Positions 7,740 to 15,167 of a DNA stretch of 64,000 bases are shown here, in pieces. Every line of letters begins with the position of its first letter. Position 1 is the first letter of the stretch. The notes under the pieces are model-generated. The model had not been told where the DNA came from. It ran no database searches and saw nothing but the letters and a program-made list of their open reading frames with translations. The DNA is taken from the NCBI GenBank assembly GCA_023410055.1, contig JAEYQK010000062.1, positions 10,926 through 74,925 of the forward strand, in the 5' to 3' direction. This DNA comes from Acidobacteriota bacterium. Lineage in GTDB: Bacteria > Acidobacteriota > Terriglobia > Terriglobales > Acidobacteriaceae. The translations under genes and the position numbers were made by a program.

Positions 7740-9124
7740 TGCTGCCTCCTGGCTGCACGACGAGCCTGCGCGAACGCCGTATGGGGCTTCGGCGCTTGTC
7801 GCACTTTGTAGCGAGTGAATCCCATCATGAGCTGCTTTGTGAACGCTTCAGCCACGATGCGGGCGCCCTTGGGCGAAGGATGAATCAAGTCGGCAGCGAC
7901 CATGCGTGGTTGCTTTTCGTACCAGCGGGCCATGGTCGAATCTCCGCCCATCGCCTCAAAGGTGTTGAAGAAGCCGCAACCGGTTTCCTTCGCAACTCGC
8001 TCCTGAATAGCGATGATCTCCGGGATGGTCTCCATCGTCTTGATCGAGGCGCCGTTGCGCTTACCCCTGTCCATCGGACTCATAATAAGGATCGAGGTCT
8101 CAGGTATTGCCGCTCGCACCTTGCTTATGGCCATCAGCAGCTCTTCCTCGTACTGTTTGTGGACAAACGAAGCGAACCCTGCCTCATTGGTTCCGTAATT
8201 GATGATCAACAGATCCGGGCTTCGGTGTCGCAGTTCCTGTGCCCAATTCCTCTGAGCGAAAACTCGCGACATCACGATCGTCGACGCGCCATTCAAACCG
8301 AGACTGTCATAGGTTACGCCCGGGCCGCTTCGCTCAAAGGACACCCCGAACACCCGTACCGAGCCGCTGGTCACCTTAACTTCTATTTTGTTCGCCTGTG
8401 CCGGCAGCGATACCGACTGGAAACCAGGCGCGCCTGCCGGGCCCGCCGTCTTCACCGCTCCGACTTCTTTGCCGTCGGCAATCACGGCAAGATCACCGCC
8501 TTGCGGTTGGCTTTCGTACGCAATCTCGATCTGCGAGTAGTGGTCGTGCAGGTTGAACCGCGTGCTCGCGCCAACTGCCCCGACGAACACAGCGCCGCCG
8601 AGTCCCAAACCGGTCGGTTTTGTCGTGTCCACCGCTGTCGTGATGTGCCAGTTCGAGCCGCTGACGTCGATCCCCGTATGCTGGTACCAAGCCCACGGCT
8701 TGCTCACGAAGATGAAGCCGTGTCCGGCATTGCCAAACCGTTGCTGAAAAATCTGGCGGGCATCACCCGTAATCAAGTCGGCAGTCGTCGGCGAGTCCCC
8801 ATAGTGGACTACCCGTACCTTGGCGGAGGGCTCTCCTCGTTCGGCACTGGCCAAGGCGGCATAGAAATGATCGAGGGCGCCGGAATCATCCACAAGAAAT
8901 GTGGTCTGGACTCGTGCGGTGGCCGGAGTAAGCTCCCCCTCTTCCTTAACCGGCATGATCGGCAGCGGCGGTGTAGCGTCGTCATCGAATTGCGCCATCG
9001 ACTGCAGGAATTCCCTGCCGAGGTTCTTGTCCATTCCCTTCGACGCGCTTACCTCACGAATAGCCACCATCGCTGCCGTGAACGTCAGCAGTGCCAGAGC
9101 CGTTTTGACCGGAAACGCTGCCAT
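7736..9124 (-). CDS. SGNH/GDSL-hydrolase-like exported protein (second of two)
   Basis: A 462-residue protein with an uncleaved-looking N-terminal hydrophobic segment (residues 8-22), then the SGNH domain: HYGDSPTTAD with Ser111, NYGTNE (311-314), and DLIHPSPKG with Asp412 and His415. All triad residues are present. A domain of about 150 residues between blocks I and III (PWAWYQHTGIDVSGSNW onward) looks like a carbohydrate-binding beta-sandwich. It overlaps the MBOAT gene by one base (TAATG) and the next SGNH gene by 4. The two SGNH genes are diverged duplicates; one may be the transferase and the other a deacylase or chaperone. Confidence 0.85.
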   Translation of the reverse strand: MAAFPVKTALALLTFTAAMVAIREVSASKGMDKNLGREFLQSMAQFDDDATPPLPIMPVKEEGELTPATARVQTTFLVDDSGALDHFYAALASAERGEPSAKVRVVHYGDSPTTADLITGDARQIFQQRFGNAGHGFIFVSKPWAWYQHTGIDVSGSNWHITTAVDTTKPTGLGLGGAVFVGAVGASTRFNLHDHYSQIEIAYESQPQGGDLAVIADGKEVGAVKTAGPAGAPGFQSVSLPAQANKIEVKVTSGSVRVFGVSFERSGPGVTYDSLGLNGASTIVMSRVFAQRNWAQELRHRSPDLLIINYGTNEAGFASFVHKQYEEELLMAISKVRAAIPETSILIMSPMDRGKRNGASIKTMETIPEIIAIQERVAKETGCGFFNTFEAMGGDSTMARWYEKQPRMVAADLIHPSPKGARIVAEAFTKQLMMGFTRYKVRQAPKPHTAFAQARRAARRQH

Positions 9125-10500
9125 TAGAAATTGCTGTAAACAAACGGGACCGAACCGCGTCCCGCCAAGAATTGAAGCGCAATAACGATCCCCGCCAGCG
9201 CCGCGCCCTGAACCACGAACGGCGCGCGGCCGAAGTAGTCTTCAAGGCGCGAGTACCACGTTTTGGGAAGCACGCAGAACACGACGGCCACAGACAGCAC
9301 TCCGACCATGGGTTGAGTGATGTTCGAGACCGAATAGGTCATCGAAGCGATCCGGCCAAGCACGGCCCAGGCTTCCTTCACGGTGGCCGCCCGGAAGAAC
9401 ACCCAGGCAAAGCACACGAACACGAAAGTCAGGGCAGTGCTAAGCCAGGTGCCTAACAGTGTCGGAGTCCGCCGTCCACGCCAGGTCTGAAAGAGTCTCA
9501 CGACGGCCAGCGCGGAACCGTGCAGCAGTCCCCAAATGGCAAAGTTCCAGGTAAGGCCGTGCCACAGCCCGCCCAGGATCATCGTGATAACCGAGTTTAT
9601 GTACGCCCAAGGCTTCCACTTTCGCGAACTCGGCAGCGCCCAGAAATAGAGGTACTCCATCAGCCAGCGGGAGAAAGTGATATGCCAGCGCTTCCAAAAC
9701 TCAATGACCGACACCGACAGGTATGGCCGGTTGAAGTTGTCCGGCAACTGCAGCCCAAAGAACTGCCCGACGCCCATGGCGATGTCCGTGTAGCCCGAAA
9801 AGTCGTAATAGAGCTGAAGTGCGTAGCCGAAAACGCCAATCAGGACTTCGGCCCCACTGTACAGGGTCGGCGTGTCGAAGACGCGGTTGACCAGGTTGTC
9901 AGCCAGATAGTCGGCAATAAGCAGCTTCTTGACGAGGCCGACGCCGATCAGCAGCATGGCCCGGCCCCCGTCGGCCTTGGTCAACTGGAACGGGCGCTCA
10001 AGCTGCTTGATCAGGCCTGAAAGCCGATTGATCGGGCCCGCGATAATCACAACGAATAATGAGGTACTGGTCAGATGGGCAAGGTAGCTTCGGGTCGTCT
10101 CCCCATCGCCGCGGTAAGCGTCAATTGTGTAGGTGAGCGACTGGAAACAGTAGAACGAGAGGCTCAGCGGGAAGATCCACGCGTACTTGGCCGACAGCGC
10201 CAGCGGGACGCACTTCGCGCCCACCAGCAGGCCCAGGTTGACCAACAGGCTAATGGACAGCAGAAACCTGCGAATCCCGACGCGCGGTTTGCTTGCTGCC
10301 TGCAATCCAAGCCCGACTAGATAGTCGGTCGTGGCGGCGGCAGTAATAAGGACGGGATAGAAAAGCCCGAAGCGCGCCAGAAAGAAGAGGTTTGCCAGTA
10401 GCAGGGCGGCCATCCGCAGCCTGCGGCTCGGCGCGCACAGCCAGTACAGCAGGCAGGCAATGCCGGCAAACACGAAATAGGTCGGGCTCATCGGGGCCAT
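9124..10500 (-). CDS. MBOAT family O-acyltransferase (AlgI/DltB-like)
   Basis: About 458 residues with roughly ten hydrophobic segments. The MBOAT signature is present: YDFSGYTDIAMG, then NFNRPYLSVSVIEFWKRWHITFSRWL, then GGLWHGLTWNFAIWG with the invariant His at about residue 314. Such inner-membrane proteins move acyl groups from a cytoplasmic donor (CoA or carrier protein) to an acceptor on the outer side. It is first in the operon followed by SGNH, SGNH, ACP and KAS III. The ATG at 10500 is preferred (AGGGA about 9 bases upstream); the open frame goes back to a GTG at 10539. A dedicated ACP in the operon makes an acyl-ACP donor likely (inference). Confidence 0.88.
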   Translation of the reverse strand: MAPMSPTYFVFAGIACLLYWLCAPSRRLRMAALLLANLFFLARFGLFYPVLITAAATTDYLVGLGLQAASKPRVGIRRFLLSISLLVNLGLLVGAKCVPLALSAKYAWIFPLSLSFYCFQSLTYTIDAYRGDGETTRSYLAHLTSTSLFVVIIAGPINRLSGLIKQLERPFQLTKADGGRAMLLIGVGLVKKLLIADYLADNLVNRVFDTPTLYSGAEVLIGVFGYALQLYYDFSGYTDIAMGVGQFFGLQLPDNFNRPYLSVSVIEFWKRWHITFSRWLMEYLYFWALPSSRKWKPWAYINSVITMILGGLWHGLTWNFAIWGLLHGSALAVVRLFQTWRGRRTPTLLGTWLSTALTFVFVCFAWVFFRAATVKEAWAVLGRIASMTYSVSNITQPMVGVLSVAVVFCVLPKTWYSRLEDYFGRAPFVVQGAALAGIVIALQFLAGRGSVPFVYSNF

Positions 10501-10802
10501 GGCGCAAAGTCCCTGAACGCACAAATCGGCGGGCACCACTGCGCCTGCGTACGAAGTGGCTTTGTCGCAAATCTGACGTGCTCGCCTTAGTTCGTATACC
10601 TTAAGCCAAAATCAGGTGAAAAACCAGCGTTCTCGACAGGCAACTTACCTTAGTAATCCGAGCATCTTAAAGTTATTGTTTGTAGTAACTTAGGCCCTCC
10701 AGAGCTTGCCATCGGACACGATTTGATTGCCTTAAGTCCTTTGCGTTCATATAATTTAGGGTACTAAGGACGAGGCCCTAACTTAGGGCAGATGGGGTTA
10801 GG
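10501..10802. promoter_or_regulatory. Divergent promoter region between the MBOAT operon and rlpA
   Basis: About 300 bases serving both directions, AT-richer than its flanks. TTAGGG occurs at 10756-10761, 10783-10788 and 10798-10803. A perfect dyad CCCTAA-C-TTAGGG sits at 10776-10788, just downstream of the plus-strand -10 hexamer. A further TAACTTAGG is at 10685-10693. The dyad would lie near the transcription start of rlpA, a usual operator place. Confidence 0.45.
10727..10755 (+). promoter_or_regulatory. Sigma70-like promoter for rlpA
   Basis: TTGCCT at 10727-10732, a 17-base spacer, and a perfect TATAAT at 10750-10755. The predicted start of transcription is near 10762, about 40 bases before the coding start. 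Confidence 0.5.
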
Positions 10803-11402
10803 GTGAACTACTCGACTTTGAAATATCGTATGGCGATTCTGCTCGTGCTGGTGGCAATCCTGGCCAGTCTGGGCATGAGTTCGCCGAAGACAGCCGAGAT
10901 GGCGGCGGCAAGCATCCCGCGCCTCGGCGATTTGGCTCCACCACCACTACCGGCAGCACCTATCCCGCCTGCTCTCTCTTCTCCGGCGCCCCCCGCCAAG
11001 CCCAGTTCCCTCGACGGCAATGCTACCTGGTACGGCAAGGTACTGCACGGGCATCGCACCGCCAGCGGAGAGCGCTTTGACATGTTCCGTTTCACGGCCG
11101 CGCACAACTCGCTGCCGTTCGGAACCCACATCAAGGTGACGAACAGGCGTAACGGCCGATGGGTGGTTGTGAAGGTTACCGATCGAGGCATTCTCGGCCC
11201 CGGACGGGTTCTTGACCTGTCCTACGCCGCCGCGAAGCAACTCGGAATGCTGAAGTCAGGCGTTGAATCGGTCAAAATCGAGAAAATCGACCCCAAGCTG
11301 GTTACGGCCAAGTTCGGCCAGACCCCAGCCGCGGGTCGTCCCAAGCCTCAGTCAAAGACCCAGCCTGTACGCCAGGCGAAAGCCCTGCCCGCCCAAAGAT
11401 AG
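10803..11402 (+). CDS. rlpA: RlpA-like septal ring lytic transglycosylase
   Basis: A 199-residue protein with an N-terminal signal/anchor (MAILLVLVAILASLG), a Pro/Ala-rich linker (about residues 40-65), a double-psi beta-barrel, and a basic C-terminal tail. The domain reads GNATWYGKVLHGHRTASGERFD, FTAAHNSLPFGTHIKVTN and VVVKVTDRGILGPGRVLDLS, the RlpA signature including the catalytic Asp in TDRG. RlpA proteins cleave naked glycan strands of peptidoglycan. No SPOR domain follows, so septal targeting by that route is absent. The start is GTG at 10803 or possibly the ATG at 10830. Confidence 0.85.
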   Translation: MNYSTLKYRMAILLVLVAILASLGMSSPKTAEMAAASIPRLGDLAPPPLPAAPIPPALSSPAPPAKPSSLDGNATWYGKVLHGHRTASGERFDMFRFTAAHNSLPFGTHIKVTNRRNGRWVVVKVTDRGILGPGRVLDLSYAAAKQLGMLKSGVESVKIEKIDPKLVTAKFGQTPAAGRPKPQSKTQPVRQAKALPAQR

Positions 11403-12003
11403 CTCCCGCTGATACCCCGCTTGAACGGGCCACCACCACGCCAACTACGGGCTTGAACGGGCCACCGATCTCGTCCTCCCACTCAAGCCAGAATCAGGCT
11501 TGAATGGGCCACCATCGGCACAGCTTGTTCTAACTCCGGAACATCTGCTTCGACATTCCCATTGAACTCGCGCGGCGATGGTGGTACAAAGGTGCCGTTT
11601 TCAAACGACCATCTTTGCGTACGCTCTACTTGCGATGTTGCAAGTCAGTTACGCCTACCCCCTCCCCCTGGGGGTTGACTGTACGACTGATGATCTAAAC
11701 GAGTTAGCTGCAAAAATCTGACTGACGCTGACTGACGTTTGACTGACAGTCGACTGAAGATTTCGGGCCCCGCCGTATCGCAGCAAAGTTACTAAGTTGT
11801 CACGCCGAGCGAGGGCGGTATTACAACCGCCGTCCGAGTCGAGGGACCTGCATCATCGCGGAACCACTGTAGCAGTGATTTGCGCGAAGTGAACAAGGGG
11901 CTGTGGAAATTCCGGGAAATGGAACAAGGGGATGCTAGGCCCACATCTGCCATTACCGGGCAGAGATGGGGCACCCGGCTCTGAGACGAAAGGAGCTGCT
12001 GTT
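11403..12003. repeat. Repeat-rich intergenic region
   Basis: No gene is seen in these 600 bases. Three near-identical 18-base units, consensus GGGCTTGAACGGGCCACC, lie at 11417-11434, 11449-11466 and 11496-11513. An inverted exact copy of the second is at 13201-13218. A C-run/G-run hairpin near 11660-11675 is followed by a TGTACGACTGATGATCTAAA element that recurs near 44117. From 11717 to 11757 the motif CTGACTGACG is repeated in diverging tandem copies. Confidence 0.6.
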
Positions 12004-12123
12004 ATGGTCTGGCCGTGGGAGCAATTTAGCTGGGGAATATTCTGGGCTATTATTGCCGCATTCGCCATTCGTGGAATTGTTCGCGGTATCCTCAACTTGA
12101 TCGCCGCGATGATCAACTCATAA
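12004..12123 (+). CDS. 39-residue single-span membrane protein
   Basis: The protein starts MVWPWEQFSWGIFWAII and has one long hydrophobic helix (about residues 9-35) broken by two Arg residues (AIRGIVRGIL), which makes it amphipathic. The start is supported by AAGGAG 8 bases upstream. It lies 55 bases before the trypsin-like protease gene on the same strand and may be co-transcribed. No family recognised; possible small membrane effector or regulator, without direct support. Confidence 0.5.
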   Translation: MVWPWEQFSWGIFWAIIAAFAIRGIVRGILNLIAAMINS

Positions 12124-12178
12124 AAAAGCTGAAATTCAGCACGGTAGACAGGGTAGCTACCGTTTGGACGGCGAGAAC

Positions 12179-13117
12179 ATGTCGAAACGAATTGATTTCG
12201 CGAAGCAACGCAGAGTTCAGGGACGATCTTTGAGCTTGGCTGTCAGGGACCTCGTGGAGTCATTGAACCCACTCGCCGAAGAGCAGGGTTTCGATCTCCG
12301 TGCGCGTTTGGACGAGGCTTTTGCGCGAGGCTCCGAAGAGACACGGCTCTTGGCCGAGCGCCTGCAACAATCAGTGGTGCCTCTGTTTATCAGCAATACG
12401 GACGGGCACCTCGACAGAATCGGTTCTTGCGTCCTCGTGCGCTTGGATTCGGACTTCTTTGTGTTCACGGCGGCTCACGTAATACGTGAGGCCGGCAACG
12501 CGCTGTTCTTTGCGCCCTCCGAAGGCAGAGGTGGAAAGTTGCTACCGCTGCCCCCATGTACAGCCCACCTAAGATCCTCAGGGCGTAATGACGATCTCGA
12601 TGTTGCTGTGCTGGCCCTGCCTTCGGGACAACTGGGTTGTTTTCAGCAGCACGTCTTTCTGTCTGGCAATGAGATCGATCAAGACGACCGCCCAGACGAC
12701 CAAGGGCTTGGGTCTTTCTATTTCGTCCTCGGCTATTCTGCATCCAGGACGCAAGTGCAGATTTCCAGAAAACTGCGTCGTATACATCAAAGCTCATTTC
12801 ACTGTCGTACAGGCCCAGTAACCCCGGCCGAATACCTAGAGGAGCAGCTCTCGCAGGCGGATCATATAGCGCTCGACTTTGATCACAAGGAAACCGTGAT
12901 TGGAGGTACACGCGTCAACCCACCAAGGCTTCAGGGAGTCAGTGGCGGGGGCGTATTTCATATCTCGCGAGCAACGAACAGAGGCCCTCTTGTCGCGATT
13001 GCGATACAGAATCGACGCCATTCCCGGCTCATTGTGGGCACAAGAATCAAGCACTTCCTTGGAATGGTTCGCGAACTGAAAAGCGGCGCGGCCCACTCCA
13101 GCATTAACAGGAGCTAG
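12179..13117 (+). CDS. Trypsin-like serine protease, cytoplasmic
   Basis: About 312 residues. The chymotrypsin-fold triad is visible: His100 (VFTAAHVI), Asp141 (DDLDVAVL) and Ser255 (GVSGGGVF). There is no signal peptide, so the enzyme appears intracellular. The first about 70 residues are a charged helical extension. Standalone trypsin-2-like proteases of this kind are common in accessory regions and sometimes in defence loci; no defence partner is seen here. The ATG at 12179 is chosen over the TTG at 12164. The gene is bracketed by inverted copies of an 18-base repeat (11449-11466 and 13201-13218). Confidence 0.7.
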   Translation: MSKRIDFAKQRRVQGRSLSLAVRDLVESLNPLAEEQGFDLRARLDEAFARGSEETRLLAERLQQSVVPLFISNTDGHLDRIGSCVLVRLDSDFFVFTAAHVIREAGNALFFAPSEGRGGKLLPLPPCTAHLRSSGRNDDLDVAVLALPSGQLGCFQQHVFLSGNEIDQDDRPDDQGLGSFYFVLGYSASRTQVQISRKLRRIHQSSFHCRTGPVTPAEYLEEQLSQADHIALDFDHKETVIGGTRVNPPRLQGVSGGGVFHISRATNRGPLVAIAIQNRRHSRLIVGTRIKHFLGMVRELKSGAAHSSINRS

Positions 13118-13332
13118 TGGTGGCCCAACTGAAGTCGCCGGTTTGCTTTGAGTGGGGCGATTCGCAAAATGCGGTCTGCCCCAAAACCGCACAATGGGCA
13201 GGTGGCCCGTTCAAGCCCGGTGTTGGCTTGAGCGGGTCTACGATGTTCCGATTCTAGAAATCAATCGAGTCGGCCGGGTGGCCCGGCCTGACGGTCATTC
13301 CGATTGAAACCTTCTGAGTTACGAAGAAGCAT
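13118..13332. repeat. REP-like repeats upstream of the RAYT gene
   Basis: GGTGGCCCGTTCAAGCCC at 13201-13218 is the exact reverse complement of the unit at 11449-11466. It forms the left arm of a hairpin with GGCTTGAGCGGG just downstream (13224-13236). The segment at about 13246-13270 recurs in direct orientation in diverged form near 14094. The segment at about 13279-13302 recurs near 23882. No gene seen. Confidence 0.55.
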
Positions 13333-13370
13333 AGGGTGCCCCATTCTCGCGCAGCGAGGGTGGGGCCTTT
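13333..13370 (+). repeat. REP hairpin, left flank of the RAYT
   Basis: Imperfect palindrome: arms GCCCCA and TGGGGC, a two-base internal mismatch, then CTCGC and GCGAG around a GCA loop. The inverted partner is at 13994-14031. Confidence 0.75.
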
Positions 13371-13457
13371 GATTTCCTATCTGCTACCGCGTTTCGGATT
13401 TCGTAACAGAAGCAATGTTGTACGAATCAGGAGCACATTGCGCGTTAATGTCGTCCC

Positions 13458-14045
13458 ATGCCTTGGGGACTCAAGCGGTTTCACGGAACGCGCGACCTTC
13501 ACTTCATTACCTTCAGTTGTTATCGTCGCCAGCCGTTGCTCAGTAGCTCTCGGGCGAAACGTACCTTCGAAGTGGTCCTCGAACAGGTACGGCGACAATA
13601 CAACTTCTTCATCACTGGCTATGTCGTCATGCCCGAGCACGTGCATCTTCTGATGAGCGAGCCTGAAGACAAGAAACTCGCGTCGGCGCTGCAAGTGCTC
13701 AAACAACTGGTCGCGCAACGGCTGGGTGGACATCAATTCTGGCAGCCGCGTTACTACGACTTCAACGTCTGGAGCGAGCTCAAGTGCAAAGAGAAGCTTC
13801 GCTACCTCCACCGGAATCCGGTGAAGCGCGGACTCGTTGCAGCCCCCGAAGATTGGGAATGGAGCAGCTTTCGCCATTGGCTGACGGGCGAAACCGGTGT
13901 TGTTGAGATCGAGTCTCAGTGGACCGCGCGTCGGCGCGAGGTGATGGGCATGCCACTTAAGGTAAAGATAATCACAACAGACCCAAAAGCCCAAAAGGCC
14001 CCACCCTCGCTTCGCGAGAATGGGGCACCCTCCAGATTGTCGTAG
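13458..14045 (+). mobile_element. REP-associated tyrosine transposase (RAYT, Y1/HUH family)
   Basis: A 195-residue protein of the IS200/IS605-related Y1 transposase superfamily. The HUH motif is PEHVHLL (His61, His63), and the catalytic Tyr is at position 99 or 100 in FWQPRYYDFNV. The segments LHFITFSCYRR and YLHRNPVKRGL are typical of RAYT proteins, which process REP hairpins as single-strand DNA. Inverted REP palindromes lie on both sides; the right one overlaps the last codons. The protein appears intact. It is a domesticated-type single-copy transposase rather than a full IS. Confidence 0.88.
13994..14031 (-). repeat. REP hairpin, right flank of the RAYT
   Basis: Inverted copy of the left REP: GCCCCA at 13998-14003 and TGGGGC at 14021-14026 with CTCGC-TTC-GCGAG inside. 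It lies within the 3' end of the transposase frame and encodes part of its C-terminal tail. Confidence 0.75.
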
Positions 14046-14365
14046 AACGATGAATCAACTCTTAACTACAGTCGCATGTCAGGACGGGCCACCCGGCCCT
14101 GTTCGGATTCTGGAAATTAGTCGATCTGGCGTTTGCTTTGAGTCAGTAGATGTCAGAGTCGGAGTTCGGTGCGAGATTTGTGGCGAGTTTTTGATCCGAG
14201 GCGTTCTCGTGAGGGTAGGGATTCCTCGCTGCGCTCGGAATGACAATCTTGCTCTTACGAATGGATTGAAACGTTTTCACGCGGGAGATTTCCCAACCGG
14301 GAAGAAGGCTTCGGGACGGCTGGCCCACACAGTGGTCCATGCGGATTTCGGCGGGGCAGGACCGT
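14046..14365. repeat. Intergenic region with a second REP type
   Basis: The palindrome at 14218-14244 (arms ATTCC/GGAAT, a two-base mismatch, then GC-TGC-GC) has the same architecture as the RAYT-flanking REPs but different arms. GGGCCACCCGGCCC at about 14083-14096 is another GC-rich dyad. The stretch 14094-14142 carries diverged copies of pieces found near 13137-13270. No gene seen. Confidence 0.5.
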
Positions 14366-14773
14366 ATGTCAAAACGTACAATGAAAAGTATGAACCACCG
14401 CGTTCCGAAGTCGGTTGACGAGTACATTGCCGCGCAGCCCGAAGCGGTGCGACCGAAGCTTGAACAGGTGCGCGCCGCGATCAGGAGGGCTGTACCGGAG
14501 GCAGTGGAGGGCATCGGGTATCGCATGCCCGGATACAAGCTGCACGGAAAGCCGATGCTTTATTTCGCCGGCTTCAAGGAACACTATTCGCTGTTCGCCG
14601 CATCGGGGACGTTCTTCGCGGCGCTCGAAGATGAGCTCAAGGGCTATGAACTGCGAAAGGGGACGGTACGTTTCCCACTCACCAAGCCGGTTCCGGTGAG
14701 GCTCATCAGCCGAATTGCAAAACTGCGAGCCGATGGGATCGCCGCCACGGCGAAAAACCCGCTGCCACGCTAG
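14366..14773 (+). CDS. DUF1801 family protein (YdhG/iron-chaperone-like fold)
   Basis: About 135 residues reading SVDEYIAAQPEAVRPKLEQVRAAIRRAVPEAVEGIGYRMPGYKLHGKPMLYFAGFKEHYSLFAASGTF. This is the DUF1801 pattern (YIA..P...R..L..LR..I....P.A.E.I.YGMP.Y). Family members are small cytoplasmic proteins, one of which was described as a frataxin-like iron chaperone; the general function is unclear. Several ATGs are possible (14366, 14381, 14390); the first has AGG 5 bases upstream and the conserved region starts after the last. Confidence 0.8.
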   Translation: MSKRTMKSMNHRVPKSVDEYIAAQPEAVRPKLEQVRAAIRRAVPEAVEGIGYRMPGYKLHGKPMLYFAGFKEHYSLFAASGTFFAALEDELKGYELRKGTVRFPLTKPVPVRLISRIAKLRADGIAATAKNPLPR

Positions 14774-15167
14774 ACACTCTCTCCGACAGGGAGAGTTGCA
14801 GTGATTCTCATCTTCGTGCAGATCTGCAGCTTTTCGGCATGCATGCAACTTGGCCACGAACCGCCGCCTCCCGAGTGCAAACCGGTTGGTGTTTATTTGT
14901 TCCAGAGTCTATTTGGACATAGTGAATCGCGGGCGACCGATGGACACCAACTGCGAGCAGGCGCTAATCCCCCTCCGTGCCAATGATTCAGAGGCGAACT
15001 CCTAACGCAACCGGGGAATTACCCCGCTCAAGCCAACGTCGTAAAGCATGTCTTGGGACTAGACACAACGTCGGGCTTGAACGCGCACTCGCCAAAGAGT
15101 CGCCGCGCTCTGCTCGCGACTCAACGCCCAATCGCGTATTCTTGGGGAATCCAGGAGGATTTGATCC
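14774..15167. other. Intergenic region, hairpins only
   Basis: A short hairpin at 14779-14795 (CTCTCC-GACAG-GGAGAG) follows the DUF1801 stop and may terminate it. Further on, CGCTCAAGCC near 15024 and GGGCTTGAACGCG near 15071 resemble the 11.4-kb repeat family in inverted orientation. No coding region was supported. Confidence 0.4.

Noticed and set aside
7739..9127. 462-residue plus-strand frame opposite the SGNH gene
   Set aside because: Exactly antisense to a gene with clear catalytic motifs; the plus-strand protein is Arg/His-rich and lacks any recognisable domain.
11417..11513. Possible CRISPR array (three 18-base repeats)
   Set aside because: Spacing is irregular (14 and 29 bases), only three units, and an inverted copy exists 1.7 kb away; no cas genes.
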